Shown: positions 52,005-60,889, counted from the first letter of the stretch. The stretch: 64,000 nucleotides of DNA from Armatimonadota bacterium (GCA_016235455.1 JACRKZ010000032.1:1-64000); one strand, 5' to 3'. Notes: generated from the letters alone by a model not told the origin. Translations and numbers: made by a program.

Positions 52005-53744
52005 CTACTCCAGTGCAGCAAACTCCGCTGTCAGCGGTGGCCAGGCCAGCGCCGTCAGCACTTCGGTCAGCCGGTCTGCACAGCCGGCCGTCGACAGCAG
52101 CGTAAGGCAGCCGCGAACCAGCGTCAAGCGTTCCACGTCGTCGAGCAGCGCTTCTTCGACCTCACTCGCCAACAGCGCCTCGCGCGCGCCCACCCAGCCC
52201 AGCAGACAGGCCTCGGCCGCGTCGCGGTCGCCCAGCGCCGCGGCGCGCGCGCCCAGCACCGAGAGCAACAGCTCGTTCGCCCTGGTTTCACGCGCCAGCC
52301 GCTCGGCTTCTTCAAACAGGGTGGCCGCATCGCGCGCGTCGGCCGCGTCGCGGGCTTGAGCCAGATAGGCCCAGCCCAGTTGCGCGCGCGCGCCGATGCG
52401 CTCGGCTACGGCCGCCACGCGCCGCACCTCGATGCCGGCGGCGGCCCGCTGGCCCAGCGCCCGTTGCGCTTCGGCCACGGCCAGCCGCGCGGTCGATTCC
52501 ATCTTGGCCAGTCCGTGCGCCGTCGCCGCCGCCACGGCCTGCTGCGCGTGGTAGAGGGCCTCGTTGGCATCGCCGGCCCGGCGCGCGGCTTCGCTCTGGG
52601 CCAACTGCGCCAGCAGCTCGGCCCGCACCGAGCCCAGCTCGACCGCCTCGCTCAGCGCCGCGCGGGCCTCGCCGCGAGCCTCGGCGCAACGGCCCAGCAC
52701 CGCCAGCAACTCGGCGCGACAGGCCTGTGCCACGGCCATGCGCTCACGTTCGCCCGTCAGCCGCGCCACCCGCAGCGCGTCGTCCAGCGCCTCCAGCGCC
52801 GCCGGCAGCAGCAGTTGCTGCCGGCGAGCGAAGCCCAGGTTGATGCGCGCCTCGATCAGCTGGCTGACGGCCGCCAGCTCCTCGGCCAACGGCGCGCAAC
52901 GGCGGGCCGACGCCTCGGCCCGCTCGAAATCGTCATGGAGCAGGTACACATTGGTGGTGGCGCCGGCCACGAACACCTCGGCCCAGGCGCGCGACGGCCC
53001 TTCGGGTTGGGCGGCGATGAGCTGCTCGGCCAGGTCCAACTCGGCCAGCGCGGCCTCGCCTCGGCCCAGCGCCTCATAGACATCGGCCCGGCCCAGGCGG
53101 CCCTTCCACTCGCTGTCGAACCGCCCCCCGGCGATGACCGCCTCGAACTCGGCCAGCGCGCGGTCGCGCTCACCCAGCCCGGCCAGCGCCGCGCCCAACG
53201 TCTGATGGGCCGCCCGCTCGCGGTCCGCGTTGCCCGACTCGGCGTAGGCCTGCACACAGCGCTGCATCGCCGCGCGCGTGCCTTCCAGATCGCCGAGTTG
53301 GTAGCAGGCATGGCCTAGCCGGAAGTCGGCGTCGGCAATCAACTGGGGATCCTCGCTACGCGCCGCGAGTTCGGCCATGCGCTGACAAGTGGTGCGAGCC
53401 GCGCCGAAGTCGGGCGGGCTGGACTGGGCCACGGCCAAGGTCAGCATGGCCTCGAGCCGCTCGGCGGCGGCCGCGGGCTCCGGCTTGACCGGCATCGGCG
53501 CGGGCCGGGCCTCGGCGTCGGGCTCGTCGGCGTAGAACCACGCCAAGGGCCGGCCACACACGCGTCCGATGGCCTGCAGACGATCCGCCTGGGCCAGCAC
53601 CTGCCCACTGACATACTGGTAGATGAGGGCACGCGAACAGCCGACGGCCGTGGCCAACTCCGCCAGCGACATGCTGGCGGCATCGGCCGCGGCCTGAATG
53701 CGCCCGCCCAATTCGCGCCGCCCATCGCGGCTGCTCAGATCCAC
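52005..53744 (-). CDS. XRE-family HTH protein fused to a TPR array
   Basis: 579 aa beginning with GTG at 53744, with GGAG 7 nt upstream. The helix-turn-helix (about residues 12-65) has SLAELATAVGCSRALIYQYVSG. The rest is a helical array of TPR type (about 85-560; for example ACYQLGDLEGTRAAMQRCVQAY and HQTLGAALAGLGERDRALAEF). This plan resembles Rgg/PlcR-type and MalT-like regulators whose TPRs bind a peptide or partner. No peptide gene was found beside it. The lipoprotein gene follows by 3 nt. Confidence 0.82.
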   Translation of the reverse strand: MDLSSRDGRRELGGRIQAAADAASMSLAELATAVGCSRALIYQYVSGQVLAQADRLQAIGRVCGRPLAWFYADEPDAEARPAPMPVKPEPAAAAERLEAMLTLAVAQSSPPDFGAARTTCQRMAELAARSEDPQLIADADFRLGHACYQLGDLEGTRAAMQRCVQAYAESGNADRERAAHQTLGAALAGLGERDRALAEFEAVIAGGRFDSEWKGRLGRADVYEALGRGEAALAELDLAEQLIAAQPEGPSRAWAEVFVAGATTNVYLLHDDFERAEASARRCAPLAEELAAVSQLIEARINLGFARRQQLLLPAALEALDDALRVARLTGERERMAVAQACRAELLAVLGRCAEARGEARAALSEAVELGSVRAELLAQLAQSEAARRAGDANEALYHAQQAVAAATAHGLAKMESTARLAVAEAQRALGQRAAAGIEVRRVAAVAERIGARAQLGWAYLAQARDAADARDAATLFEEAERLARETRANELLLSVLGARAAALGDRDAAEACLLGWVGAREALLASEVEEALLDDVERLTLVRGCLTLLSTAGCADRLTEVLTALAWPPLTAEFAALE

Positions 53745-54158
53745 CAGTGTCTCCGCTGTCCAGCCTGACTATACAGTGCCCCGACTCAACAGCCCTGTGA
53801 CTACCCCTGATCAAAAAAGGACATCCGACCCCACAAACCAAACCTTGGCGCGAACCCCGACGCTCCCCTGTCAGAAACTCGCGGCTTGGCTTGTAGGGCC
53901 GGATCGGTACGTCCCCGTAGAGCCGGGACGCCGTAACCAGGCCGCCAGGCCGGCGGTAGAGGCACGCCCTACCTCTTCACCACCGACCGCGCACCGAAGC
54001 TCGTTTCGCTCCAGCCCACTGAGTAGAGTGTATAGCCACGCTAGACAGATGTCAAACACTCCGTTGGTAACATAAACATAAATTCCAAGGAAACTGGACA
54101 GTCTGGCCGCTGGTCGGCGACAGCGGGCGGCGCTACAATCCGCGCTGGAGCAGAGCGC
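53745..54158. other. 414-bp divergent intergenic region
   Basis: Between the XRE-TPR gene (-) and the heparinase-like gene (+). TATAGT on the minus strand (53768-53773) is a possible -10 for the regulator. Bases 54055-54090 are A+T-rich for this genome. TACAAT at 54134-54139 is the likely -10 of the + strand gene. No RNA gene or repeat was recognised. Confidence 0.5.
54134..54139 (+). promoter_or_regulatory. -10 box TACAAT of the heparinase-like gene
   Basis: Lies 19 nt before the ATG at 54159, giving a leader of about 13 nt that contains GGAG. The -35 (TGGTCG, 17-nt spacing) is weak. Confidence 0.45.
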
Positions 54159-56018
54159 ATGCTAGCTGATCGATTTGGCGAGAGCGACCTGGCGGGCCAT
54201 CTGGTGCCCTTGGCGGCCTGGCGGCCCTATCCGCGGGCGAGCGACCGCGACGGCTGGGGCGACCTGGAGCCGGCGCGGGCGGCAGCGCTGGTGGCCGCGG
54301 GTGAGGCGCGGCTGAGCCAGCCCTGGCCGGTGCTGTTGGCCTCGGTGTTCGCCGAGTTCCGCCGCACGGGCAATCGCAGCCACTGGGAGCAGCCCCAGTT
54401 CGCGCGGCGCAGCATGCTGTCCGACCTGGTGCTGGCCGAGTGTGTCGAGGGCCGGGGCCGATTCCTCGACGCGATCACCGACGGCGTGTGGCTGATCTGC
54501 GAGGAGTCGTTCTGGGGCGTCTCGGCCCACAACTGGGGCAAGCGCTGGCCGGACTCGCTCCTGCCCGACACCGCCGAGCGCATCATCGACCTGTTCGCCG
54601 GCGAGACCGGCGGGCTGCTGGCCTGGACGCTGTACCTGCTGGGCGACCAGCTCACTGCCGTCCATCCGGTGATCACCGACCGCATTCGCCGCGAGCTGGA
54701 CGAGCGCATCATCACACCGTACCTGGAGCGCGACGACTTCGGCTGGATGGGCCTGCAGGGCGGCTGGGTGAACAACTGGAACCCGTGGTGCGCCTCCAAC
54801 TGCCTGACCGTGGCCCTGCTCGCCGAGCAGGACGAGCCACGGCGCGGCGCGGCGGCCGCCAAGACGCTGCGCATCATCGAGCGGTTCGTCGCCATGTACC
54901 ATGCCGACGGTGGCTGCGACGAGGGCACGTCCTACTGGGGCCGAGCCGGCGCGTCGTTCTTCGACTGCCTCGACCTGCTCGACAGCGCCACGGCCGGCTG
55001 GCTGAACGTGTGGTCAGACCCGCTGGTGGGCAACATGGGCCGCTACCTGTACCGCTGCCACATCGACCGCGACTGGTACGTCAACTTCGCCGATGGCGGC
55101 GCCCGCGTGGGTGTGGAGGCGCCGCTGCTGTGCCGCTATGGGCGGAAGATAGGCGACTCGGCCCTGGTCGATCTGGGTGTCTATGCCGATCACCTGCGGC
55201 GCGCGGGCCACGAGCCGCCGTTGCGCATCACCTCCATGGGCCGCCGCCTGCCCGAGCTGTTCGACTGCCCGGAGCTGGCCGGCGAACCACGACCGGCGCC
55301 ATACATCGCCGCCGCCTGGCTGGACGGCATCGAGATGCTTACCGCCCGCTCTGAGCCGGGTTCGGCCCAGGGCCTGTTCCTGGCAGCCAAGGGCGGCCAC
55401 AACGCCGAGAGCCACAACCACAACGACGTCGGCCAGTTCATCGTCTTCCAGCACGGCCAGCCGGCGATCATCGACCTGGGCGTGGAGACCTACACGGCGC
55501 ATACCTTCTCGCCCCGGCGCTACGAGATCTGGACCATGCAGTCGGCTTGGCACAACCTGCCGACCCTGGGCGGCGTGCAGCAGAGCGCCGGCCGGCAGTT
55601 CGCCGCGCGCGAGGTCAGCGCCCAGGTCGATGACGACCGGGCCGAGCTGCGCCTGGACCTGGCCGGCGCTTACCCCACCGAGGCCGGCCTGCGCGCCTGG
55701 CATCGCACAACGCGGCTGGAGCGGGGCGACCAGCCCCGCGTCGTGGTGCACGACACCTTCGAACTGGCGGAGCCGCGCGAGGTGCAGCTCAGCGTGATCC
55801 TCGCCCGCGAGCCGCGGCTCACACCCACCGGCTGCGACCTGGCCGGCGAGGCGCCACTGTCCATCGCCTGGCCAACCGGCGTACTCAACGCCAGCATCGA
55901 GGCGGTCGAGGTCACCGACGACCGACTGCGCCCAGTGTGGGGCGAGCGAGTCTGGCGCCTGCTGCTGACCACGACCGGCGCGGTCGAGCGCGGCGACTGG
56001 ACGATGACGGTCGGTTAA
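54159..56018 (+). CDS. Heparinase II/III-like polysaccharide lyase
   Basis: 619 aa, no signal peptide at the first ATG. The N-terminal (alpha/alpha) toroid has WVNNWNPWCASNCLTVALL and YHADGGCDEGTSYWGRAG. The C-terminal beta domain has GGHNAESHNHNDVGQFIVF and PAIIDLGVETYT, the pfam07940 signature with its histidines. Enzymes of this fold cleave uronic-acid polysaccharides (heparin, heparan, alginate and related) by beta-elimination. GGAG lies about 9 nt before the ATG. It stands alone with its own promoter. Substrate unknown. Confidence 0.87.
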   Translation: MLADRFGESDLAGHLVPLAAWRPYPRASDRDGWGDLEPARAAALVAAGEARLSQPWPVLLASVFAEFRRTGNRSHWEQPQFARRSMLSDLVLAECVEGRGRFLDAITDGVWLICEESFWGVSAHNWGKRWPDSLLPDTAERIIDLFAGETGGLLAWTLYLLGDQLTAVHPVITDRIRRELDERIITPYLERDDFGWMGLQGGWVNNWNPWCASNCLTVALLAEQDEPRRGAAAAKTLRIIERFVAMYHADGGCDEGTSYWGRAGASFFDCLDLLDSATAGWLNVWSDPLVGNMGRYLYRCHIDRDWYVNFADGGARVGVEAPLLCRYGRKIGDSALVDLGVYADHLRRAGHEPPLRITSMGRRLPELFDCPELAGEPRPAPYIAAAWLDGIEMLTARSEPGSAQGLFLAAKGGHNAESHNHNDVGQFIVFQHGQPAIIDLGVETYTAHTFSPRRYEIWTMQSAWHNLPTLGGVQQSAGRQFAAREVSAQVDDDRAELRLDLAGAYPTEAGLRAWHRTTRLERGDQPRVVVHDTFELAEPREVQLSVILAREPRLTPTGCDLAGEAPLSIAWPTGVLNASIEAVEVTDDRLRPVWGERVWRLLLTTTGAVERGDWTMTVG

Positions 56019-56086
56019 GGCGCTGGACGCTGGACGCGGGCAGGACCGTTGTTGCTTCCCACGTCCCACGCCCAGCGTCCCAGAAC

Positions 56087-56115
56087 TTGACTCCACCGGG
56101 CCGGCGCCGTATCGT
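56087..56115 (+). promoter_or_regulatory. Promoter of the aroQ operon
   Basis: TTGACT (56087-56092), 17-nt spacer, TATCGT (56110-56115). Start near 56122, leader about 12 nt with GGAG. Upstream, at 56023-56083, lies an imperfect inverted repeat that may end the heparinase transcript. Confidence 0.6.
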
Positions 56116-56133
56116 CCCGGTGGAGCATGTGCC

Positions 56134-56580
56134 ATGATGCGTGTCAGGGTCATCCACGGTCCGAACCTCAACCTGCTGGGCAAGCGCGACCCGGAGGTGT
56201 ATGGCAGTCACACGCTCGAGCAGATCAACGCCGAGATTGAACGGCTGGCCGGCGAGTTGGACATGGAAGTGCAGATCAGCCAACACAACAGCGAGGGCGA
56301 GATCCTCGACGCGATCCATGCCTGTTGCGACTGGGCCCAGTGCATCGTGATCAACCCGGCAGCCTACACGCACTACTCCATCGCCATCTGCGACGCCATC
56401 AAGGCGGTGCGGTTGCCGGCCATCGAGATCCACCTGAGCAACATCCATGCCCGCGAGGAGTTCCGCCACCGCAGCGTCACCGCGCCGGTGTGCGTCGGGC
56501 AGATCGCCGGGTTTGGCGTGTCGAGCTACCTGCTCGGGCTCTACGCGGCCCGCGACATCATTGCCAAGAGGTGGCGCTGA
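56134..56580 (+). CDS. aroQ: Type II 3-dehydroquinate dehydratase
   Basis: 148 aa, full length for the family. Dehydrates 3-dehydroquinate to 3-dehydroshikimate in the shikimate pathway; forms a dodecamer in the cytoplasm. Landmarks: VIHGPNLNLLGKRDPEVYG with the active-site Arg and Tyr, QHNSEGEILDAIH, INPAAYTHYSIAICDAI with the catalytic Asn region, EIHLSNIHAREEFRHRS. ATG at 56134 or 56137. It overlaps the peptidase gene by one base (TGATG), an aroQ-peptidase pairing common in bacteria. Confidence 0.97.
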   Translation: MMRVRVIHGPNLNLLGKRDPEVYGSHTLEQINAEIERLAGELDMEVQISQHNSEGEILDAIHACCDWAQCIVINPAAYTHYSIAICDAIKAVRLPAIEIHLSNIHAREEFRHRSVTAPVCVGQIAGFGVSSYLLGLYAARDIIAKRWR

Positions 56581-57659
56581 TGACGCGTCTGACCCGCGTG
56601 CGCGAGGCTCTGGCCGTCAAGGGCTGCCCCGCTGCGCTGATCACCGAGCCACACGACATCACCTGGCTCAGCGGCTTCCGCGGCAGCAGTGGGGCGCTGC
56701 TGGTCACACATGAGCTGAGCGTGATCATCACCGACTTCCGCTACCGTACGCAGGTGAGCCTGGAGTCGCCCGGCTGGCAGCCGCTGCTCCAAGCCACCGG
56801 CGAGCGCGTGCCCGCCGCGATCGCGCGCGGCATCCGCGAGCTGGGCCTGACGCGCGTGTCGTTCCAGACAGGACACGCCACCCATGCCATGTGGCATACG
56901 CTCAGCGAGGCGCTCGGCGCCGCCGTGGAGTTGGTGCCCGTCAGCGACCTGATCAGCCCGTCCCGCGCGGTCAAGGACGCGGCCGAGATCGCCTGCATCC
57001 GCGCCGCCGCCGCGCTGGCCGACGAGGTCATGGCGTATGCCTGGACCGTGGCCCGGCCCGGCCTCACCGAACAGCAGTTGCGCATTGAACTCGAAGCGTG
57101 CATGCTGCGGCTGGGCTCCGAGCGCGTGGCCTTCGACCTGATCGTCGCCGGCGGGCCCAACAGCGCCAAGTGCCACGCGCGGCCCGGCACCCGCGCGCTC
57201 GAGCCCGGTGACCTGCTGGTACTCGACCTGGGCTGCGTGGTCGACGGCTACCACAGCGACATCACCCGCAGTGCCGCCATCGCCCAGGCCGGCTCCGCCC
57301 AACGAGCCATCTACGCCGTGGTGCACCGCGCCATGACCGCCGGCCTGGCCGCGGTCAGCCCTGGCGCCGTCGGCCGCAAGGTCGACGCCGTGGCACGCGA
57401 TATCATCACCGACGCCGGCCATGGCGACGATTTCGGACACAGTCTGGGCCACGGCGTGGGTCTGCAGGTCCATGAGGCCCCCAATCTGAGCTCCGTCAGC
57501 GAGGATGTGCTGCGGCCCGGCCACATCGTCACCGTCGAGCCCGGCATCTACGTCGAAGGCGTCGGCGGCGTTCGGCTCGAGCAGCTCTGCCTGGTCACCG
57601 ACTCCGGTTGCGAGACGCTCTCCCTGGCGCCGTGTCCCGCCGACCTGCCAATCCTCTGA
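56580..57659 (+). CDS. M24 family Xaa-Pro aminopeptidase/dipeptidase
   Basis: 359 aa, cytoplasmic. The N-terminal creatinase-like domain has DITWLSGFRGSSGALLVT. The pita-bread catalytic domain has all metal ligands: the two Asp in LDLGCVVDGYHSDITRS, His in HSLGHGVGLQVHE, Glu in VTVEPGIYVEG and Glu in GVRLEQ. Cleaves N-terminal residues before proline or Xaa-Pro dipeptides. Translationally coupled to aroQ. PepP and PepQ subtypes cannot be separated by eye. Confidence 0.93.
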   Translation: MTRLTRVREALAVKGCPAALITEPHDITWLSGFRGSSGALLVTHELSVIITDFRYRTQVSLESPGWQPLLQATGERVPAAIARGIRELGLTRVSFQTGHATHAMWHTLSEALGAAVELVPVSDLISPSRAVKDAAEIACIRAAAALADEVMAYAWTVARPGLTEQQLRIELEACMLRLGSERVAFDLIVAGGPNSAKCHARPGTRALEPGDLLVLDLGCVVDGYHSDITRSAAIAQAGSAQRAIYAVVHRAMTAGLAAVSPGAVGRKVDAVARDIITDAGHGDDFGHSLGHGVGLQVHEAPNLSSVSEDVLRPGHIVTVEPGIYVEGVGGVRLEQLCLVTDSGCETLSLAPCPADLPIL

Positions 57660-57690
57660 GCCACACCGATGGCGACACCCCCCCGATCTT

Positions 57691-57733
57691 GTCGATTATT
57701 TCGACGTTATAGATCCAGATATCCAATTTATCC
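57691..57733 (+). promoter_or_regulatory. A+T-rich island with inverted repeat upstream of nrfHA
   Basis: GTCGA-TTATT-TCGAC (57691-57705) followed by three ATCC copies at 8-9-nt spacing. The block stands out from its G+C-rich surroundings and lies 120-165 bp upstream of nrfH. It is a candidate site for a redox or nitrogen-oxide regulator; it does not match the FNR box (TTGAT-N4-ATCAA). Confidence 0.35.
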
Positions 57734-57804
57734 GACATCGGGCCAAACGCCGCGGGCCCGCTCGCAGAGCGGGATTGGCGCGATCTGGGCGATTCCGAAC
57801 GGGC

Positions 57805-57820
57805 AGGCCAACTGTTTGCA
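57805..57820 (+). promoter_or_regulatory. Possible sigma-54-type promoter of nrfHA
   Basis: AGGCCAACTGTTTGCA has GG and GC at the invariant 10-nt spacing and a good TTGCA -12 element, but the -24 part is poor. No sigma-70 promoter is obvious here. Start would be about 25 nt before the nrfH ATG. Confidence 0.25.
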
Positions 57821-57855
57821 GTGACCGGTCCGTGAGACGGTGCGGAGCGGCATGC

Positions 57856-58305
57856 ATGGCACGAAACCGACTGCTGATGGTGGTAGGGGTGTGCGCCGGG
57901 ATGGTGGCCGGGCTAGGCGGCTACACGTTCTGGTATGCCAAGGGGTTCTCCTACATGACGAACGACCCCATAGCCTGCGTCAACTGCCACATCATGCGCG
58001 ACCAGTTCGATGCCTGGACGCGGTCGAGCCACCATGCGGTGGCGGTCTGCAACGACTGCCACACCCCGCACGACTTCATCGGCAAGTGGACCACCAAATC
58101 CCTCAACGGGTACCACCACTCCCTGGCCTTCACCGTGGGCGGGTTCCACGAGCCCATCCGCATCAAGCCGCGCAACAAGGCCGTGACCGAACACAACTGC
58201 CGTCGGTGCCACGCACCGATCGTGGACCAGATAGACCGCGCCCATCCAGTCAGCGGCGGCATGTCGTGTCTGAGCTGCCACCGCGATGTCGGCCATCTGC
58301 ACTGA
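57856..58305 (+). CDS. nrfH: Cytochrome c nitrite reductase small subunit (NrfH)
   Basis: 149 aa NapC/NirT-family quinol dehydrogenase. One N-terminal membrane anchor (LLMVVGVCAGMVAGLGGYTFWY) and four c-type heme motifs: CVNCH (C41), CNDCH (C65), CRRCH (C115), CLSCH (C138). NrfH takes electrons from menaquinol and passes them to NrfA on the outer face of the inner membrane. GGAG lies upstream of the ATG. nrfA follows after 9 nt. The menaquinone-type genes at 62-64 kb and dsbD fit this pathway. Confidence 0.95.
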   Translation: MARNRLLMVVGVCAGMVAGLGGYTFWYAKGFSYMTNDPIACVNCHIMRDQFDAWTRSSHHAVAVCNDCHTPHDFIGKWTTKSLNGYHHSLAFTVGGFHEPIRIKPRNKAVTEHNCRRCHAPIVDQIDRAHPVSGGMSCLSCHRDVGHLH

Positions 58306-58314
58306 GGTGAGATC

Positions 58315-59793
58315 ATGAGCGACGAGACGAACGCGACCCCTGAACCCGAAGACGCCCCCGACACGGCGGCCGCGGACCGCCCGAGGCGAGGCGCGGGTGT
58401 AGCCATCCTCCTGGCCGTGGTGTTGGTGACCGCCGGGCTGACGGCCGGCATCGCCGCGCTGCTGATCAACATCCAGGGCAAGAAGGTCGAGGAGAAGAAC
58501 CCGTTCTTCCGGGTCGTCGAGCTGACCGATGACACCGAGGACCCGGCGGTATGGGGCCAGAACTTCCCGCTCCAGTATGACGGCTACAGGCGCACATCGG
58601 AGATGCGCAAGACACGGTTTGGGGGCAGCGAGTCGGTGCGACGGGTGCCCACCAAGGACGACCCACGGGAGTACGTGGCGGGCTCCAAGATCGATGCTGA
58701 CCCGAGGCTCAAGACCATGTGGGCGGGCTACGCCTTCGCCGTGGACTACCGCGAGCGCCGCGGCCATGCCTACATGCTCGAGGATCAGCGGTACACCCAG
58801 CGCCAGGTGGTCAAGCAGCAGCCGGGCACCTGCCTGCACTGCCACGGCTCGATGTACGTGCCCTACAAGACGGCCGGCAACGGCGACATCATCAAGGGCT
58901 TCGAGAAGCTCAACCCGATGAAGTACCAGGACGCGGCCAAGAGCGTGAAGCACCCCATCTCGTGCATCGACTGTCATGAGCCGGCGACCATGCAGCTCCG
59001 GGTGACCCGACCGGGCTTCATCGAAGGCATCCGCGCACTCAAGGCCAAGGAGGGCCACGCCAACTACGACGTCAACCGCGACGCCACGCGCCAGGAGATG
59101 CGCTCGTATGTGTGCGGCCAGTGCCACGTGGAGTACTACTTCAAGGGCGAGGAGAAGCGCCTGGTCTACCCGTGGCGGAACGGTCTGAAAGCGGAGGAGA
59201 TGCTGGCCTACTACGACGCCGAAGGGTTCAGGGACTGGACCCACAAGGAGACCGGCGCGCCCGTACTCAAGGCCCAGCACCCCGAGTTCGAGACCTGGAG
59301 CCAGGGCACGCATGCCAAGGCGGGAGTGGCTTGCGCCGACTGCCACATGCCCTATGCCCGGGTCGGTGCCCACAAGATCAGCGACCACCACGTGCAGAGC
59401 CCGTTGCTCAACATCAACCATGCCTGCCAGACCTGCCACAAGGCCGATGAGGCCGACCTGAAGGCCAGGGTCGACCTGATCCAGGACCGCACGAAGCAGT
59501 TGGAGGACATCGCGCTCGACGCGCTGAGCGACCTGATCGCCGACATCAAGGCGGCTCGCGCCGCGGGCGCCACCGACGCCCAACTCGGCGCCAAGGACGG
59601 GCCCTGGGCCTACCAGCGCCGCGGCCAGTACTTCATCGACCTGGTCTGCAGCGAGAACTCCATGGGCTTCCACGCACCGCAGGAGTCCGCGCGGATGCTG
59701 GCGCAGGCCATTGACTGGCTGCGCCGAGGCCAGAAGGCTGTCCTGCAACTGGACCGCACGGCGGCCACGGTGGCGGCGGCGCCGAAGTCGTAG
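58315..59793 (+). CDS. nrfA: Ammonia-forming cytochrome c nitrite reductase (NrfA)
   Basis: 492 aa with an N-terminal membrane segment (VAILLAVVLVTAGLTAGIAALL). Reduces nitrite to ammonium with six electrons. Five heme sites: CLHCH (C173), CIDCH (C217), CGQCH (C267), CADCH (C340), CQTCH (C371). The first, catalytic heme normally has CXXCK; here it is CXXCH, a rarer known variant. Other active-site parts are present: Tyr in CHVEYYF, His in KAQHPEFE with the Lys and Gln of the Ca site, and SDHHVQSP. The first heme change could alter activity toward nitrite, hydroxylamine or sulfite. Confidence 0.95.
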   Translation: MSDETNATPEPEDAPDTAAADRPRRGAGVAILLAVVLVTAGLTAGIAALLINIQGKKVEEKNPFFRVVELTDDTEDPAVWGQNFPLQYDGYRRTSEMRKTRFGGSESVRRVPTKDDPREYVAGSKIDADPRLKTMWAGYAFAVDYRERRGHAYMLEDQRYTQRQVVKQQPGTCLHCHGSMYVPYKTAGNGDIIKGFEKLNPMKYQDAAKSVKHPISCIDCHEPATMQLRVTRPGFIEGIRALKAKEGHANYDVNRDATRQEMRSYVCGQCHVEYYFKGEEKRLVYPWRNGLKAEEMLAYYDAEGFRDWTHKETGAPVLKAQHPEFETWSQGTHAKAGVACADCHMPYARVGAHKISDHHVQSPLLNINHACQTCHKADEADLKARVDLIQDRTKQLEDIALDALSDLIADIKAARAAGATDAQLGAKDGPWAYQRRGQYFIDLVCSENSMGFHAPQESARMLAQAIDWLRRGQKAVLQLDRTAATVAAAPKS

Positions 59794-59811
59794 GCTGACA
59801 GGATCAGGGCG

Positions 59812-59846
59812 GCGGCGCCGGCGGACCGATGGGTCGCCGGCGCCGC
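59812..59846 (+). terminator. Strong hairpin after nrfHA
   Basis: GCGGCGCCGGCG (59812-59823) pairs perfectly with CGCCGGCGCCGC (59835-59846) around an 11-nt loop, 18 nt after the nrfA stop. A second small hairpin (GACGGG/CCCGTC) lies near 59915-59932. Ends the nrf operon; no T tract. Confidence 0.7.
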
Positions 59847-60008
59847 GGCCGGTTTGTGCGCGGCGGTCACCGAACCCGGCGTCATCGGCGCTGAAGGTCC
59901 CGCGGCGGGACGGGGGAATCCCGTCGCAGCGGCCCCGCGACGGGCATCGTCCGCGCCACCTGACCGCAGTGTGGCTGGTCGTGGCCAGCCACGCGGAGTA
60001 GCCCATCG

Positions 60009-60872
60009 ATGACGATCTGCCACCCCCACCAGCCCGGGCTCCGGGTTTTGCTGCTTGGCCGGTACGCCGGCTTGTGGCCCGCCAGCGCCGAACCCATGCA
60101 GTTCCCGGCACACTGGGGCCAGCCGCCGGCCATGCAGACCGTCGATCTGCGTCCGCTGCCCGGCGACTACGGCGAAGGCAGCAGCACGCTGGCCCAGTGG
60201 ACCCAGGCCAACCTGGACAAGGACGCTTCCACACCTGACAAAGGCCCGCGCCAACCCGACGGCAGCGGCGCAGTGGCCATCACCGGCGAGCTTCGCCAGT
60301 GGCACAAGGTCACGCTCACCCTCGACGGCCCGTTTGCGCACGAGCGCGACACTGCGCCCAACCCTTTCAACGACTACGCCATGGCCGTGGTCTTCACGCA
60401 TGAGTCCGGCGAGGCGGGCACCAAGTGGCGGGCGCACCTGTCGCCCGACAAGCCCGGCAGATGGACCTACCTCGTGTCATTCGCCAGAGGTCGGCAGGTC
60501 GCCGTTGGCGACGCCCGGGGCGAGGCCGTGGAGCCTTTCGATGGCCGGAGCGGCAGCTTCGCGATCGGGCCGACCGACAAGACCGGCCGCGACTTACGGG
60601 CTCAGGCGCGACTGCGTTATGTGAGCCGACACCATCTCCAATCTGCCGGCTCGCGGGAGTACTTCCTCAAGGCCGGCGCGGACGCGCCCGAGACGCTGCT
60701 CGCGTATGCCGACTTCGACGGCACCCGGCCTGGGCGCAAACGCGAGGCCCGCACCGGCGAAGCAGCTCCAACCCAGTCGCTACACCGCTACGCACCCCAC
60801 GTCGCGGACTGGAAGGTGGGCGATCCGCCCGGCGAGCCCGGAGCGGACCGGCTGGTCGTCGTCCGCAAGTGA
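60009..60872 (+). CDS. DUF5060 protein, probably truncated
   Basis: 287 aa. From about residue 85 it follows the DUF5060 (glycoside hydrolase N-terminal) pattern closely: ITGELRQWHKVTLTLDGPFA, NPFNDYAMAVVFTH, SGSFAIGPTDKTGRDL, SREYFLKAGADAPETLLAYADFDGT, APHVADWKVGDP. In full-length relatives the catalytic barrel follows this point; here the protein ends 14 residues later. It is therefore either a remnant of a larger glycosidase or a stand-alone binding domain. The signal peptide is poor (LRVLLLGRYAGLWPASA). The next gene, a GH5-like enzyme, starts 17 nt downstream. Confidence 0.75.
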   Translation: MTICHPHQPGLRVLLLGRYAGLWPASAEPMQFPAHWGQPPAMQTVDLRPLPGDYGEGSSTLAQWTQANLDKDASTPDKGPRQPDGSGAVAITGELRQWHKVTLTLDGPFAHERDTAPNPFNDYAMAVVFTHESGEAGTKWRAHLSPDKPGRWTYLVSFARGRQVAVGDARGEAVEPFDGRSGSFAIGPTDKTGRDLRAQARLRYVSRHHLQSAGSREYFLKAGADAPETLLAYADFDGTRPGRKREARTGEAAPTQSLHRYAPHVADWKVGDPPGEPGADRLVVVRK

Positions 60873-60889
60873 GAAGGAGCAGTTTGGGC

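Noticed and set aside
57660..57855. FNR box upstream of nrfH
   Set aside because: The inverted repeat is GTCGA-N5-TCGAC; the TTGAT-N4-ATCAA pattern is not present.
57913..60234. Open frame of 773 codons on the minus strand across nrfHA
   Set aside because: It is antisense to two genes with nine heme motifs between them; its translation is low-complexity Ala/Val/Gly/Arg without any domain. Such long shadow frames are expected at this G+C.
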